Origin: JBCBKL01 sp038521825
Lineage (GTDB): Bacteria > Pseudomonadota > Alphaproteobacteria > Rhodobacterales > Rhodobacteraceae
Length of the DNA: 64,000 nt
Direction of reading: 5' to 3'
Assembly: GCA_038521825.1 (NCBI GenBank)
Contig: JBCBKL010000011.1
Location: 1 to 64,000, forward strand
Shown: positions 17,618 to 25,649 of the stretch, one piece after another
Position numbering within the stretch: position 1 is the stretch's first letter
How the letters are laid out: every line of letters starts with the position of its first letter
Notes under the pieces: generated by a model
Seen by the model: only the letters and a program-made list of their open reading frames with translations
What the model was told of the DNA's origin: nothing
The model's database searches: none
Translations under genes and position numbers: made by a program

Positions 17618-18751
17618 ATGAATAAATTGAACTGGGGCATGATCGGCGGCGGTGAGGGCAGCCAGATCGGGCCGGCGCACCGTCTAGGCGCGCAAGCCGA
17701 TGGCCATTTTTCCTTTGTTGCCGGGGCGTTGGATGCCGATCCGGTCAAGGGCAGCGCATACGCCCAGTCCCTGGGCGTACCTGCCGATCGGGCCTATGGC
17801 AGTTGGCAGGCGATGCTGGAGGCCGAGGCCAATCGCCCCGACCGGATCGATCTGGTGACGGTCGCCACGCCGAACAGCACCCATTACGAGATCACCAAGG
17901 CGTTCCTCGAGGCCGGTTTTCACGTGCTGTGCGAAAAGCCTATGACCATGACCGTTGAGGAAGGCGAAGATATCGTTCGCACGGCGGCGGCCAGCGGCAA
18001 GACCTGCGCGGTCAACTATTGCTACAGCGCCTATCCGATGGTGCGGCAGATGCGGGCGATGGTTGCGTCGGACCAGTTGGGCGCGATCCGATGTGTCGTC
18101 GCCAATTTCAGCCATGGACACCATGCCGCCGGGGATGATGCCGAGAACGCGCGGGTTCGCTGGCGATACGACCCCGCCCAAGCCGGTATTTCCGGCCAGA
18201 TGGCTGATTGCGGGATCCATGCGCTGCATCTGGCCAGCTTCGTTCTTGGGGACGAGGTGGAGACCCTGTCGGCGGACTTCGCCTCGACCGTTCAGGGGCG
18301 CGTGCTGGAAGACGACGCGATGGTCAACTTCCGAACAGGGAAGGGTACGGTCGGGCGGCTCTGGACATCGACGATCGCGTTGGGGCGGCAGCATGGTCTG
18401 GACATTCAGGTGTTCGGCGAACGCGGCGGGCTGCGCTGGGCATCCGAGCAGCCGAACCAGGTTTTCTTGAATCGTTTGGGTGGTCGGGTCGAGATTATGG
18501 AAAAAGGTGAGGCTGGCCTGTTTGACGATGCCGCCCGCCTGTCCCGGGTCGCGATCGCCCATCCCGAAGGCTTTCCGCTGGCCGTGGCGAATATCTATAC
18601 AGATCTCGCCGCGCAGATTCGGGGGGACGCGCGCACGGGCCTACCGACAGCAGAAGACGGTTTGCGGTCTATGGCGGCGATCTATGCCGCCGTTTCCTCG
18701 GCCAAGGACAACGGGGCCTGGGTCGATGCCCGCCCGCCAATGTACCGTTAG
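17618..18751 (+). CDS. Gfo/Idh/MocA family oxidoreductase
   Basis: This 377-residue protein begins MNKLNWGMIGGGEGSQIGPAHR and has an NAD(P)-binding Rossmann domain with the motif LCEKPMTMT, followed by the mixed alpha/beta substrate domain (SGQMADCGIHALHLA). It is distinct from both other MocA-type proteins in the locus and longer than canonical IolG. Its position 13 bases after iolE points to oxidation or epimerisation of an inositol or inosose, but the substrate cannot be read from sequence. It ends three bases before the convergent regulator gene. Confidence 0.85.
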   Translation: MNKLNWGMIGGGEGSQIGPAHRLGAQADGHFSFVAGALDADPVKGSAYAQSLGVPADRAYGSWQAMLEAEANRPDRIDLVTVATPNSTHYEITKAFLEAGFHVLCEKPMTMTVEEGEDIVRTAAASGKTCAVNYCYSAYPMVRQMRAMVASDQLGAIRCVVANFSHGHHAAGDDAENARVRWRYDPAQAGISGQMADCGIHALHLASFVLGDEVETLSADFASTVQGRVLEDDAMVNFRTGKGTVGRLWTSTIALGRQHGLDIQVFGERGGLRWASEQPNQVFLNRLGGRVEIMEKGEAGLFDDAARLSRVAIAHPEGFPLAVANIYTDLAAQIRGDARTGLPTAEDGLRSMAAIYAAVSSAKDNGAWVDARPPMYR

Positions 18752-18754
18752 ACG

Positions 18755-19750
18755 TCAGCGCGGCCGCAACGTGCCACGCTCGATCACCTCGCAGGAAAAC
18801 AGGCGCGCCTCGGGATAGCGATCAGGGTCGTCCAGCATGGCGACGACAAGTTCGATTGAGCTGTCGATAATCTGCCGGATTGGCTGGCGGATGGTGGTCA
18901 GGTTGATGTTTTCCCACCGGGCCATCTCCATGTCGTTCAGTCCGATGATCCCGATATTATCCGGCACGCACAGCCCTTTGCTTTGGATCGCGCTCAGCGC
19001 CCCGACCGACAGAACGTCATCACCGCAAAAATATGCTTCTGCCGGATTGGCTTCGAGCAGTTGCAGCATCTCGGCCCGGCCTGCATCGAAGGAATAGGCG
19101 GTGGCAAAGCTCTCACTGGTTTCGATGCCGTCGGTGGCGTTGAGAACCTCAAAGAACCCCAAACGCCGGTCTATGGTCGAGGTTGCCTCTTTCGGCCCTC
19201 CCAGAAAAGCGATTCTGCGATAGCCCCGCGACAAGAGGGTGCGTGCGGCCATGCGCCCGCATTCGACGTTGTCGATGCCGACCACATGGACGCTGGGCGC
19301 ACTGGCGAACCGGCCGAAGGAATGGACGACGGGAACGCGGGCGTCCCGGAAGGCCTTGGCGAATTCAGGCGACAGGGTGGACGAGGCCACGATGACGCCG
19401 TCGACCGAATACTGCCGCAGTAACCGGACTGAATTCGCCGGGTTGGTTTCGTCGGTAAGATTAACGAGCAGTGGGCGCAGGCCACGATCCTGCAGGCTGC
19501 GGGTGAAGAGGTCGAACACTTCGAGAAAGAGCGGGTTGTGAAAGTTGTTCGAAATCAGCCCGATGAGCTTGGTCCGCCCGGTTGTCAGCGACGATGCCAG
19601 CGCATTCGGGTGATAGCCCAGCTCTTGCGCTGCCTTTTCGACCTTGCGGCGGGTCTTGAGCGATACCGATGCGCCTTCGGTGAATGTGCGTGAGACCGCG
19701 GATCGCGAAACGCCGGCCTTTTCTGCAACCTCTTTCAGTGTCACTGGCAT
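18755..19750 (-). CDS. LacI-family transcriptional regulator of the inositol locus
   Basis: The 331-residue protein has the LacI helix-turn-helix (VTLKEVAEKAGVSRSAVSRTF) at the N-terminus, the hinge segment NALASSLTTGRT and a periplasmic-binding-protein-like effector domain. It lies between the rightward catabolic operon and the divergent ABC transporter, and palindromes of matching LacI type occur in both control regions. A repressor relieved by inositol or an inosose is the simplest model. The copy 62 bases upstream of its own start suggests self-control. Confidence 0.92.
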   Translation of the reverse strand: MPVTLKEVAEKAGVSRSAVSRTFTEGASVSLKTRRKVEKAAQELGYHPNALASSLTTGRTKLIGLISNNFHNPLFLEVFDLFTRSLQDRGLRPLLVNLTDETNPANSVRLLRQYSVDGVIVASSTLSPEFAKAFRDARVPVVHSFGRFASAPSVHVVGIDNVECGRMAARTLLSRGYRRIAFLGGPKEATSTIDRRLGFFEVLNATDGIETSESFATAYSFDAGRAEMLQLLEANPAEAYFCGDDVLSVGALSAIQSKGLCVPDNIGIIGLNDMEMARWENINLTTIRQPIRQIIDSSIELVVAMLDDPDRYPEARLFSCEVIERGTLRPR

Positions 19751-19811
19751 GAAACAATCCCTTGATCGTCAGAAAAGCTAAGGCCGTGGCCGTCAAATGT
19801 GAACCGCCTTT

Positions 19812-19827
19812 TTGCAACCGGTTGCAT
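19812..19827. promoter_or_regulatory. LacI-type operator, copy 2 (regulator / ABC transporter)
   Basis: The 14-base core palindrome TGCAACCGGTTGCA (19813-19826) is identical to that of copy 1; only the outermost pair differs. It lies 62 bases upstream of the regulator start and 88 bases upstream of the binding-protein start. One site can therefore control both divergent transcripts. Confidence 0.85.
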
Positions 19828-19914
19828 TTGAGCGGGGCTTATGCTTTCCTCGCGGATAAGAGGCGGGTTTACCGTCCGGACAACGAGATCTTGGGACATT
19901 TTTGGGAGGAACCA

Positions 19915-20862
19915 ATGAAAAGCATCCTGAAGTCGGTGGCTTTGGGCGCCGCATTGCTGGCAGCGCCGTTGTCGGCCCAGGCGGCCGGGCACGAGTCGCT
20001 GAACTATGTGCTCGTCAGCCACGCACCAGACAGCGACAGCTGGTGGAACACCATCAAAAACGGCATTGCGCTCGCTGGAGAGCAGATGGGCGTCGAGGTC
20101 GAATACCGCAACCCGCCGACAGGCGACCTTGCCGACATGGCACGGATCATCGAACAGGCGGCCGCGAGTGGCCCGAACGGCATCATCACAACACTGGCTG
20201 ACCCCGACGTTTTGTCAGGACCGATCAAGGCCGCTGTCGATAGTGGTGTTGACGTCATCATCATGAACTCGGGTACGCCTGATCAGGCCCGCGAGGTCGG
20301 CGCGCTGATGTATGTTGGCCAGCCGGAATATGACGCCGGTTATGCCGCCGGTGTACGCGCCAAGGGCGACGGCGTTGGTTCGTTTCTGTGTGTGAACCAC
20401 TACATCAACTCGCCCTCATCGACACAGCGCTGCCAAGGCTTTGCGGACGGTCTGGGTGTGGATCTGGGCAACCAGATGATCGATGCGGGACAGGACCCGG
20501 CCGAGATCAAGAACCGTGTTCTGGCCTATCTCAACACGAACCCGAGCACCGAAGCGGTGCTCACGCTTGGGCCTACATCGGCCGATCCGACCATTCTTGC
20601 GCTGCAGGAAAACGGGATGGCCGGGGACATCTATTTCGGCACTTTCGATCTGGGTGAAAACATCGTTCAGGGCATCAAGGACGGCGTGATCAACTGGGGC
20701 ATCGACCAACAGCCGTTCCTGCAGGCTTATCTGCCCGTCGTGGTTCTGACCAACTATCACCGCTATGGGGTGCTACCGGGCAACAACATCAACTCGGGCC
20801 CGGGCTTTGTCACTGCGGATGGTCTTGAAAAGGTTGAAGAGTTCGCGGGCGAATACCGCTAA
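19915..20862 (+). CDS. Periplasmic sugar (probable inositol) binding protein
   Basis: This 315-residue protein is the substrate-binding component of a CUT2-type sugar ABC importer (periplasmic binding protein family like RbsB/FrcB). A signal peptide (MKSILKSVALGAALLAAPLSAQA) and the ribosome site GGGAGGA seven bases before the ATG fix the start at 19915. The mature part has the typical two-lobe pattern (NYVLVSHAPDSDSWWNTIKNG, GLGVDLGNQ, GTFDLGENIVQGI). Context suggests inositol or an inositol derivative as ligand, but this is inferred only from neighbours and the shared operator. Confidence 0.9.
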   Translation: MKSILKSVALGAALLAAPLSAQAAGHESLNYVLVSHAPDSDSWWNTIKNGIALAGEQMGVEVEYRNPPTGDLADMARIIEQAAASGPNGIITTLADPDVLSGPIKAAVDSGVDVIIMNSGTPDQAREVGALMYVGQPEYDAGYAAGVRAKGDGVGSFLCVNHYINSPSSTQRCQGFADGLGVDLGNQMIDAGQDPAEIKNRVLAYLNTNPSTEAVLTLGPTSADPTILALQENGMAGDIYFGTFDLGENIVQGIKDGVINWGIDQQPFLQAYLPVVVLTNYHRYGVLPGNNINSGPGFVTADGLEKVEEFAGEYR

Positions 20863-20875
20863 GACACCACCGGTT

Positions 20876-20902
20876 GGCGCGGGCAGAATTGCGGCCCGCG
20901 CC
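20876..20902 (+). other. Hairpin between binding-protein and permease genes
   Basis: A perfect nine-base GC stem (20876-20884 with 20894-20902) and nine-base loop lie 14 bases after the binding-protein stop. There is no T-run. Such hairpins commonly stabilise the upstream message so that binding protein is made in excess over the membrane parts. Confidence 0.6.
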
Positions 20903-20950
20903 CCCGACACCCTTTCCGAATTCTCATAGTCAGAGACCGGAGCATATTCC

Positions 20951-22069
20951 ATGACACATGCGGCTTCTTCGGCCAACGACGAGCGCGTCAAGGAACAGTC
21001 GCGCCTGCGCAAGGCCCTGATCCGCCCTGAGCTGGGTGGCATCTGCGGCACAATCATCGTCTTTGTCCTATTCGGCATCTTCGCCTCCGACAGCGGGATG
21101 TTTTCCAGCCAGGGCGTCCTGAACTGGAGTCAGGTTTCGGCCCAGTTCATGATTATCGCGGTCGGTGCATGCCTGTTGATGATCGCTGGTGAGTTCGATT
21201 TGAGCGTCGGCTCGATGATTGGGTTCACTGGCATTCTTATCGCCATATTCACCGTCACTCTCAACTGGCCGGTCTGGATGGCCATTATCGTGACGTTCCT
21301 GATCGCCCTTGGCATCGGTGCGCTGAACGGGTTCATCGTGGTCCGCACTGGCCTGCCCAGTTTCATCGTGACCCTCGCATTCCTCTTCATCCTGCGCGGG
21401 TTTGCAATCTACCTGCCGCAGGTCATCGAGCGGAAAACCATCATCGGCGGTATCGATGCCGCGGCCGAGGGTGATTGGCTGGCGCCGCTCTTTGGCGGGA
21501 AGATCATGACCGGATTGTTCAGTTGGCTGGGCGATCAGGGGCTGATTGCCGTTTTCGAGCGTGGCACCCGCGCCGGTCAGCCGGTCGTGGATGGTATTCC
21601 GATGCTGATCGTCTGGGCCCTTGCGCTCGTTGTCTTTGGCCACATTCTGCTGACGCGAACGCAGTTCGGTAACTGGATATACGCATCGGGCGGCGATGCC
21701 GAGGCGGCCCGCAATTCGGGTGTGCCGGTCAACCGCGTCAAGGTCCTGATGTTCATGTTCACGGCCTTCTGCGCCACCGTTTTTGCCACCTGCCAGGTCA
21801 TGGAGTTCGGCGGGGCCGGGTCCGACCGGGGCCTGCTCAAGGAGTTCGAGGCGATCATCGCGGTGGTCATCGGCGGCGCGCTTTTGACCGGAGGCTACGG
21901 ATCGGTCATTGGTGCGGCTCTTGGGGCATTGATCTTTGGGGTCGTGCAGCAGGGCCTGTTCTTTGCGGGGGTAGAAAACTCGCTCTTCCGCGTGTTCCTT
22001 GGTCTCATCCTGCTCGCCGCCGTGATCCTGAACACCTATATCCGCCGGATCATCACGGGAGAGCGGTGA
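20951..22069 (+). CDS. Sugar ABC transporter permease (CUT2 type)
   Basis: The 372-residue integral membrane protein resembles RbsC/FrcC permeases, with about ten hydrophobic segments. It has the segment IAGEFDLSVGSMIGF early on and the cytoplasmic coupling motif EAARNSGVPVNRVK (EAA-like) late. The N-terminal 35 residues are hydrophilic. It follows the binding protein after 88 bases and is separated by a single base from the ATPase gene. Only one permease gene is present, consistent with a homodimer. Confidence 0.9.
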   Translation: MTHAASSANDERVKEQSRLRKALIRPELGGICGTIIVFVLFGIFASDSGMFSSQGVLNWSQVSAQFMIIAVGACLLMIAGEFDLSVGSMIGFTGILIAIFTVTLNWPVWMAIIVTFLIALGIGALNGFIVVRTGLPSFIVTLAFLFILRGFAIYLPQVIERKTIIGGIDAAAEGDWLAPLFGGKIMTGLFSWLGDQGLIAVFERGTRAGQPVVDGIPMLIVWALALVVFGHILLTRTQFGNWIYASGGDAEAARNSGVPVNRVKVLMFMFTAFCATVFATCQVMEFGGAGSDRGLLKEFEAIIAVVIGGALLTGGYGSVIGAALGALIFGVVQQGLFFAGVENSLFRVFLGLILLAAVILNTYIRRIITGER

Positions 22070-22070
22070 C

Positions 22071-22865
22071 ATGAACACGCGATCCGAACACGCCCCCATT
22101 ATCGAAATGCGCGGCATCGAAAAGCATTTTGGCAGCGTCATCGCGCTGGCCGGTGTTTCGGTCGACGTGTATCCGGGCGAATGTCACTGTCTGCTTGGCG
22201 ACAACGGGGCGGGTAAATCGACCTTCATCAAGACGATGTCCGGCGTCCATCAGCCCACGGCGGGTGAGATCGTCTTTGAGGGCGAGCCGATGCATTTCGA
22301 CGATCCCCGCGGCGCGATGGAGGCCGGCATTGCGACGGTTCACCAGCATCTTGCCATGATCCCGATGATGTCGGTCACCCGGAATTTCTTCATGGGCAAT
22401 GAACCCGTCAAAAAAGTCGCCGGGATCCCGTTCTTCGATCGCGAATTTGCCGACCGCGTCACGATGCAGGAAATGGGCAAGATGGGCATCAATCTGCGCG
22501 GCCCCGATCAGGCGGTCGGCACGCTGTCGGGTGGTGAGCGGCAGACCGTGGCGATATCCCGGGCCGTCTATTTTGGGGCCAAGGTTCTGATCTTGGACGA
22601 GCCGACATCGGCGCTGGGTGTGCGGCAAACCTCGAATGTGCTGGCCACGATCGACAAGGTGCGCAAGCAAGGTGTCGCGGTTGTTTTCATCACCCACAAC
22701 GTGCGGCACGCGCTGGCGGTCGGTGACCGTTTCACCGTACTGAACCGGGGCAAAACGCTGGGCACAGCACAACGCGGTCAGATCACACCGGACGAGCTGC
22801 AGGATATGATGGCGGGCGGGCAGGAGCTTGCCCAGCTCGACGATGCCTTGGGCGGCACTGTATGA
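22071..22865 (+). CDS. Sugar ABC transporter ATP-binding protein
   Basis: This 264-residue ATPase has Walker A (GDNGAGKST, K49), the ABC signature LSGGERQ, Walker B (VLILDEPTSAL) and the switch His in ITHNVRHA. It contains one nucleotide-binding domain, unlike the double-domain RbsA, and so matches the FrcA/single-domain CUT2 type; two copies would be needed per transporter. It overlaps the iolB gene that follows by four bases, tying import directly to catabolism. Confidence 0.92.
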   Translation: MNTRSEHAPIIEMRGIEKHFGSVIALAGVSVDVYPGECHCLLGDNGAGKSTFIKTMSGVHQPTAGEIVFEGEPMHFDDPRGAMEAGIATVHQHLAMIPMMSVTRNFFMGNEPVKKVAGIPFFDREFADRVTMQEMGKMGINLRGPDQAVGTLSGGERQTVAISRAVYFGAKVLILDEPTSALGVRQTSNVLATIDKVRKQGVAVVFITHNVRHALAVGDRFTVLNRGKTLGTAQRGQITPDELQDMMAGGQELAQLDDALGGTV

Positions 22866-23671
22866 GCAGGCTGCTGGTCAGGCCGCATGGGAAACAGGGG
22901 AAGGTTCACGACATCACGCCTGAAAGCGCGGGATGGGGATACGTGGGCTTTGGCCTATACCATTTGAGCGAAGGTGAGATTGCGACCGAGGAAACTGGTC
23001 GCAACGAGGTTATCCTTGTGCTCGTCGAGGGTAAGGCCGAAATCGCGGCGGGCGGTCAATCCTTCGGCGAGATGGGCGACCGGATGTCGGTCTTTGAAAA
23101 GTCACCGCCGCACTGTCTTTATGTGCCAGGCCAGTCCAACTGGAGGGCTGAGGTGACGACGGATTGCGTACTTGCCGTCTGTACGGCACCTGCCGTCGCC
23201 GACTATCCGGCGCAGCGTTTGGGTCCGGAGGGGATCGCGCTGACCCCGCGGGGGAAGGATCAGAACACCCGATACATCAACAACATCGCGATGGAAGAGC
23301 GGGACGTGGCCAGCGCGCTTTTGGTGACGGAGGTGTTTACGCCGCCCGGCAACTGGTCATCCTATCCCAGCCACCGGCACGACGAAGATAGATTTCCGGA
23401 CATGACCTATCTCGAAGAGACTTATTACCACCGCCTGAACCCGGCACAGGGTTTTGGCGTCCAGCGGGTCTATACCGAGGATGGAACCCTGGACGAGACC
23501 ATGGCGGTGCAGGATGGCGATGTGGTACTGGTCCCCAAGGGCCACCATCCCTGCGGTGCACCTTACGGCTATGAGATGTACTACTTGAACGTCATGGCCG
23601 GGCCCTTGCGGAAATGGCGGTTCAAGAACGATCCGGCCCATGACTGGATTGCACAACGCGATATGGGGTGA
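22862..23671 (+). CDS. iolB: 5-Deoxy-glucuronate isomerase, canonical IolB
   Basis: IolB isomerises 5-deoxy-D-glucuronate to 2-deoxy-5-keto-D-gluconate. The 269-residue protein shows the family order: an N-terminal cupin half (GWGYVGFGLYHL), then the metal region SHRHDEDRFPDMTYLEETYYHR and the C-terminal GHHPCGAPYGYEMYYLNVMAGP. It is closer to the textbook family than the paralogue at 10940-11782, and it sits at the end of the transporter operon with an ATGA overlap. That would keep its expression under the regulator's second operator. Confidence 0.92.
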   Translation: MSRLLVRPHGKQGKVHDITPESAGWGYVGFGLYHLSEGEIATEETGRNEVILVLVEGKAEIAAGGQSFGEMGDRMSVFEKSPPHCLYVPGQSNWRAEVTTDCVLAVCTAPAVADYPAQRLGPEGIALTPRGKDQNTRYINNIAMEERDVASALLVTEVFTPPGNWSSYPSHRHDEDRFPDMTYLEETYYHRLNPAQGFGVQRVYTEDGTLDETMAVQDGDVVLVPKGHHPCGAPYGYEMYYLNVMAGPLRKWRFKNDPAHDWIAQRDMG

Positions 23672-23688
23672 TCGCCGCAGCGCAAATT

Positions 23689-24003
23689 TCATTCTGGCGG
23701 GGCGGAGGCCAGTTTGAGCCATGTCCGGTCCTCGCGCAGTAAAAAGCGTTCCTTCTGTGCGAATGCGTAGTTTTCCCGGCCAAGCGGATCCCCCGCGAGC
23801 CGGGTGCGGTACGCTTCGTAGTCCGCCAGGCTGGGGATGTTGTAGATACCGTAGGCCAGGGTCGATGACCCTTCGTGCGGGGCGTAGTACCCGACCAGGT
23901 CGGCACCACAGCGCGGGATCGCCTGGCCCCAGTTGCGGGCATATCGTTCAAACATGGCCTTTTTTGTTGGATCGATGTGGTAGCGGATGATGCAGGTCAG
24001 CAT
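23689..24003 (-). CDS. NIPSNAP family protein
   Basis: This 104-residue protein is a ferredoxin-like alpha/beta domain of the NIPSNAP/dimeric alpha-beta barrel family (MLTCIIRYHIDP, a central GSSTLAYGIYNIPSLADYEAYR, and a closing RTWLKLAS). Members are small dimeric proteins of uncertain biochemical role. It diverges from an ArsR-type regulator gene across 71 bases, which suggests that it is that regulator's target. Confidence 0.8.
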   Translation of the reverse strand: MLTCIIRYHIDPTKKAMFERYARNWGQAIPRCGADLVGYYAPHEGSSTLAYGIYNIPSLADYEAYRTRLAGDPLGRENYAFAQKERFLLREDRTWLKLASAPPE

Positions 24004-24056
24004 GTTGGTCTCCGGTGGCTGTGATCGTTTGATAGATCATTGCAGAACGTCGATGC

Positions 24057-24072
24057 TTCGATTACGATCGAA
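24057..24072. promoter_or_regulatory. Inverted repeat at the ArsR/NIPSNAP divergent promoter
   Basis: TTCGAT-TACG-ATCGAA is a perfect six-base dyad ending two bases before the ATG of the ArsR-type gene. A second weaker dyad (TGATC, eight bases, GATCA) lies at 24022-24039. Placement over the start region suits autorepression by an ArsR dimer; binding is inferred. Confidence 0.45.
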
Positions 24073-24074
24073 TT

Positions 24075-24749
24075 ATGAGAGAAGGTCCCGATATCGCCCA
24101 TATCGCTGCCCTGATCGGAGATCCGGCGCGGGCCAACATGTTGACCGCGTTGATGTCGGGCAAGGCGCTGACAGCAACCGAACTGGCGCGTGAGGCGGGT
24201 GTCACGCCGCAGACCGCCAGCACCCATTTGACCAAACTTGAGCAGGGCGGCCTGTTGACCCTGCAGAGGCAGGGGCGCCACCGGTACTTTTCGCTCGCCA
24301 CTGACGATGTGGCACACGTGCTCGAAGCGTTGATGGGGATCGCCGCCGGTGCAGGGTATCTGCGCAGCCGAACGGGCCCCAAGGATCAGGCCCTTCGAAA
24401 GGCGCGGGTCTGTTACAACCATCTCGCGGGCGAGATGGGAACAGATCTTTATGACGGGCTGTTCGAACGTGGATTTCTGAAGAATGCCGGGGACGGGGTG
24501 GAACTGACCGCCGCCGGTGCGCAATTCGTCACCGATTTCGGCGTCGATCTGCATGCGTTGCGGGCAGGCCGGGCAAGGCTGTGCCGCGATTGCCTTGACT
24601 GGAGCGAGCGGAAATCGCATCTGGCAGGAAGCCTTGGCCGGGCGATCCTAACCCGCATCGAAGATCTGGGATGGGCCCGGCGGAACGCTCAAACCCGCGT
24701 CGTCGCCTTTACACCATATGGTGAAAGGCAGTTCAGGGCGCTTCTTTAG
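24075..24749 (+). CDS. ArsR-family winged-helix regulator
   Basis: The 224-residue protein has an ArsR-type winged helix in its first 95 residues (IAALIGDPARANMLTALMSG, then the recognition region LAREAGVTPQTASTHLTKLE and the wing LLTLQRQGRHRYF). A C-terminal domain of about 125 residues follows, with a Cys pair in RLCRDCLDW. The long form is common in alphaproteobacteria and its signal is unknown. No classic ArsR metal motif (CxCxxC in the DNA-binding helix) is seen, so it is probably not an arsenic sensor. It diverges from the NIPSNAP gene. Confidence 0.85.
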   Translation: MREGPDIAHIAALIGDPARANMLTALMSGKALTATELAREAGVTPQTASTHLTKLEQGGLLTLQRQGRHRYFSLATDDVAHVLEALMGIAAGAGYLRSRTGPKDQALRKARVCYNHLAGEMGTDLYDGLFERGFLKNAGDGVELTAAGAQFVTDFGVDLHALRAGRARLCRDCLDWSERKSHLAGSLGRAILTRIEDLGWARRNAQTRVVAFTPYGERQFRALL

Positions 24750-24786
24750 GCTTGGCCGCTTCGAAAGATGCCCTATTGTCCTGCTT

Positions 24787-25611
24787 ATGTTGAGGCTTGC
24801 ACTGATCCTTCTGGTCTTGCCGATGACCGCGCTGGCGCAGGTGGCCACCCGTACACCCAGCCACTGCATCGCCTTGGCTCAGGACATCCCGGGCAGCGCC
24901 TATATTCAGAAGGCCAGTTATGCCTCTGATATCCCTTCTGAAACCGTTCGCATCCACTATATTGCCCATGCCAGTTTCCTGATCCGCACCCATGGCGGGC
25001 TGAACATGGTCACGGACTTTACGGGCTTTATCGGCAATGTGCCGATGATTCCCGATGTCGTAACCATGAACCATGCCCACGACACGCATTGGACAGCGAA
25101 CCCCGACCCGGCTATTCCCCATGTGTTGCCAGGCTGGGGCGAATTCGGGCAAGGGATCGATCACCGGCTGGAACTGGGCGAGGTTCTGGTGCGTAACGTG
25201 TCGACCGACATCCGCTCGGCGTTCAGCGGGATCGAGGATAGCGGCAATTCGATTTTCGTATTCGAGGTTGCGGGCCTCTGCATCGGTCATCTGGGCCATT
25301 TGCATCACGAGCCGTCGGAGGAACAATATGCGGCTCTTGGTCGCCTCGATGTTGTCATGGCGCCCGTTGATGGCGGCTATACCCTCGATCTTGCGACAAT
25401 GACCCGGGTGATCGAGCGGTTGCGATCCTCGATCGTGATCCCGATGCATTGGTTCAGTGACTATAATCTTCGGGTATTTCTGGACGGTATGTCGACGGAT
25501 TTCACGGTGATTGATGTCGGTGGGCCGGTTCTGGACGTCTCGCTTGACCGGCTGCCATCGCGCCCGACGATCATGGTGCTGCGCCCTGAGTGGTTGCGTG
25601 TGGCTGAGTAA
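24787..25611 (+). CDS. Exported MBL-fold metallo-hydrolase
   Basis: This 274-residue protein has a signal peptide (MLRLALILLVLPMTALAQ) and a metallo-beta-lactamase fold related to UlaG-type hydrolases (HASFLIRTHGG, then TDFTG). The metal motif reads H96-A-H98-D99-T-H101, where the usual order is HxHxDH, so the Asp is one place early. Later conserved pieces are IGHLGHLHH and VIPMHWFSD. The start at 24787 gives the signal peptide; an upstream in-frame ATG at 24718 would overlap the ArsR gene. The substrate is unknown. Confidence 0.8.
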   Translation: MLRLALILLVLPMTALAQVATRTPSHCIALAQDIPGSAYIQKASYASDIPSETVRIHYIAHASFLIRTHGGLNMVTDFTGFIGNVPMIPDVVTMNHAHDTHWTANPDPAIPHVLPGWGEFGQGIDHRLELGEVLVRNVSTDIRSAFSGIEDSGNSIFVFEVAGLCIGHLGHLHHEPSEEQYAALGRLDVVMAPVDGGYTLDLATMTRVIERLRSSIVIPMHWFSDYNLRVFLDGMSTDFTVIDVGGPVLDVSLDRLPSRPTIMVLRPEWLRVAE

Positions 25612-25649
25612 CCTCTTGCGCCGCCGCGCGCGATTTGATTGCTGAGGCC

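Noticed and set aside
22980..23004. Eight-base inverted repeat TTGCGACC / GGTCGCAA inside iolB, resembling the LacI operator
   Set aside because: It is a split palindrome with a nine-base spacer and lies in coding sequence; it does not match the TGCAACCGGTTGCA core, so it is likely incidental.
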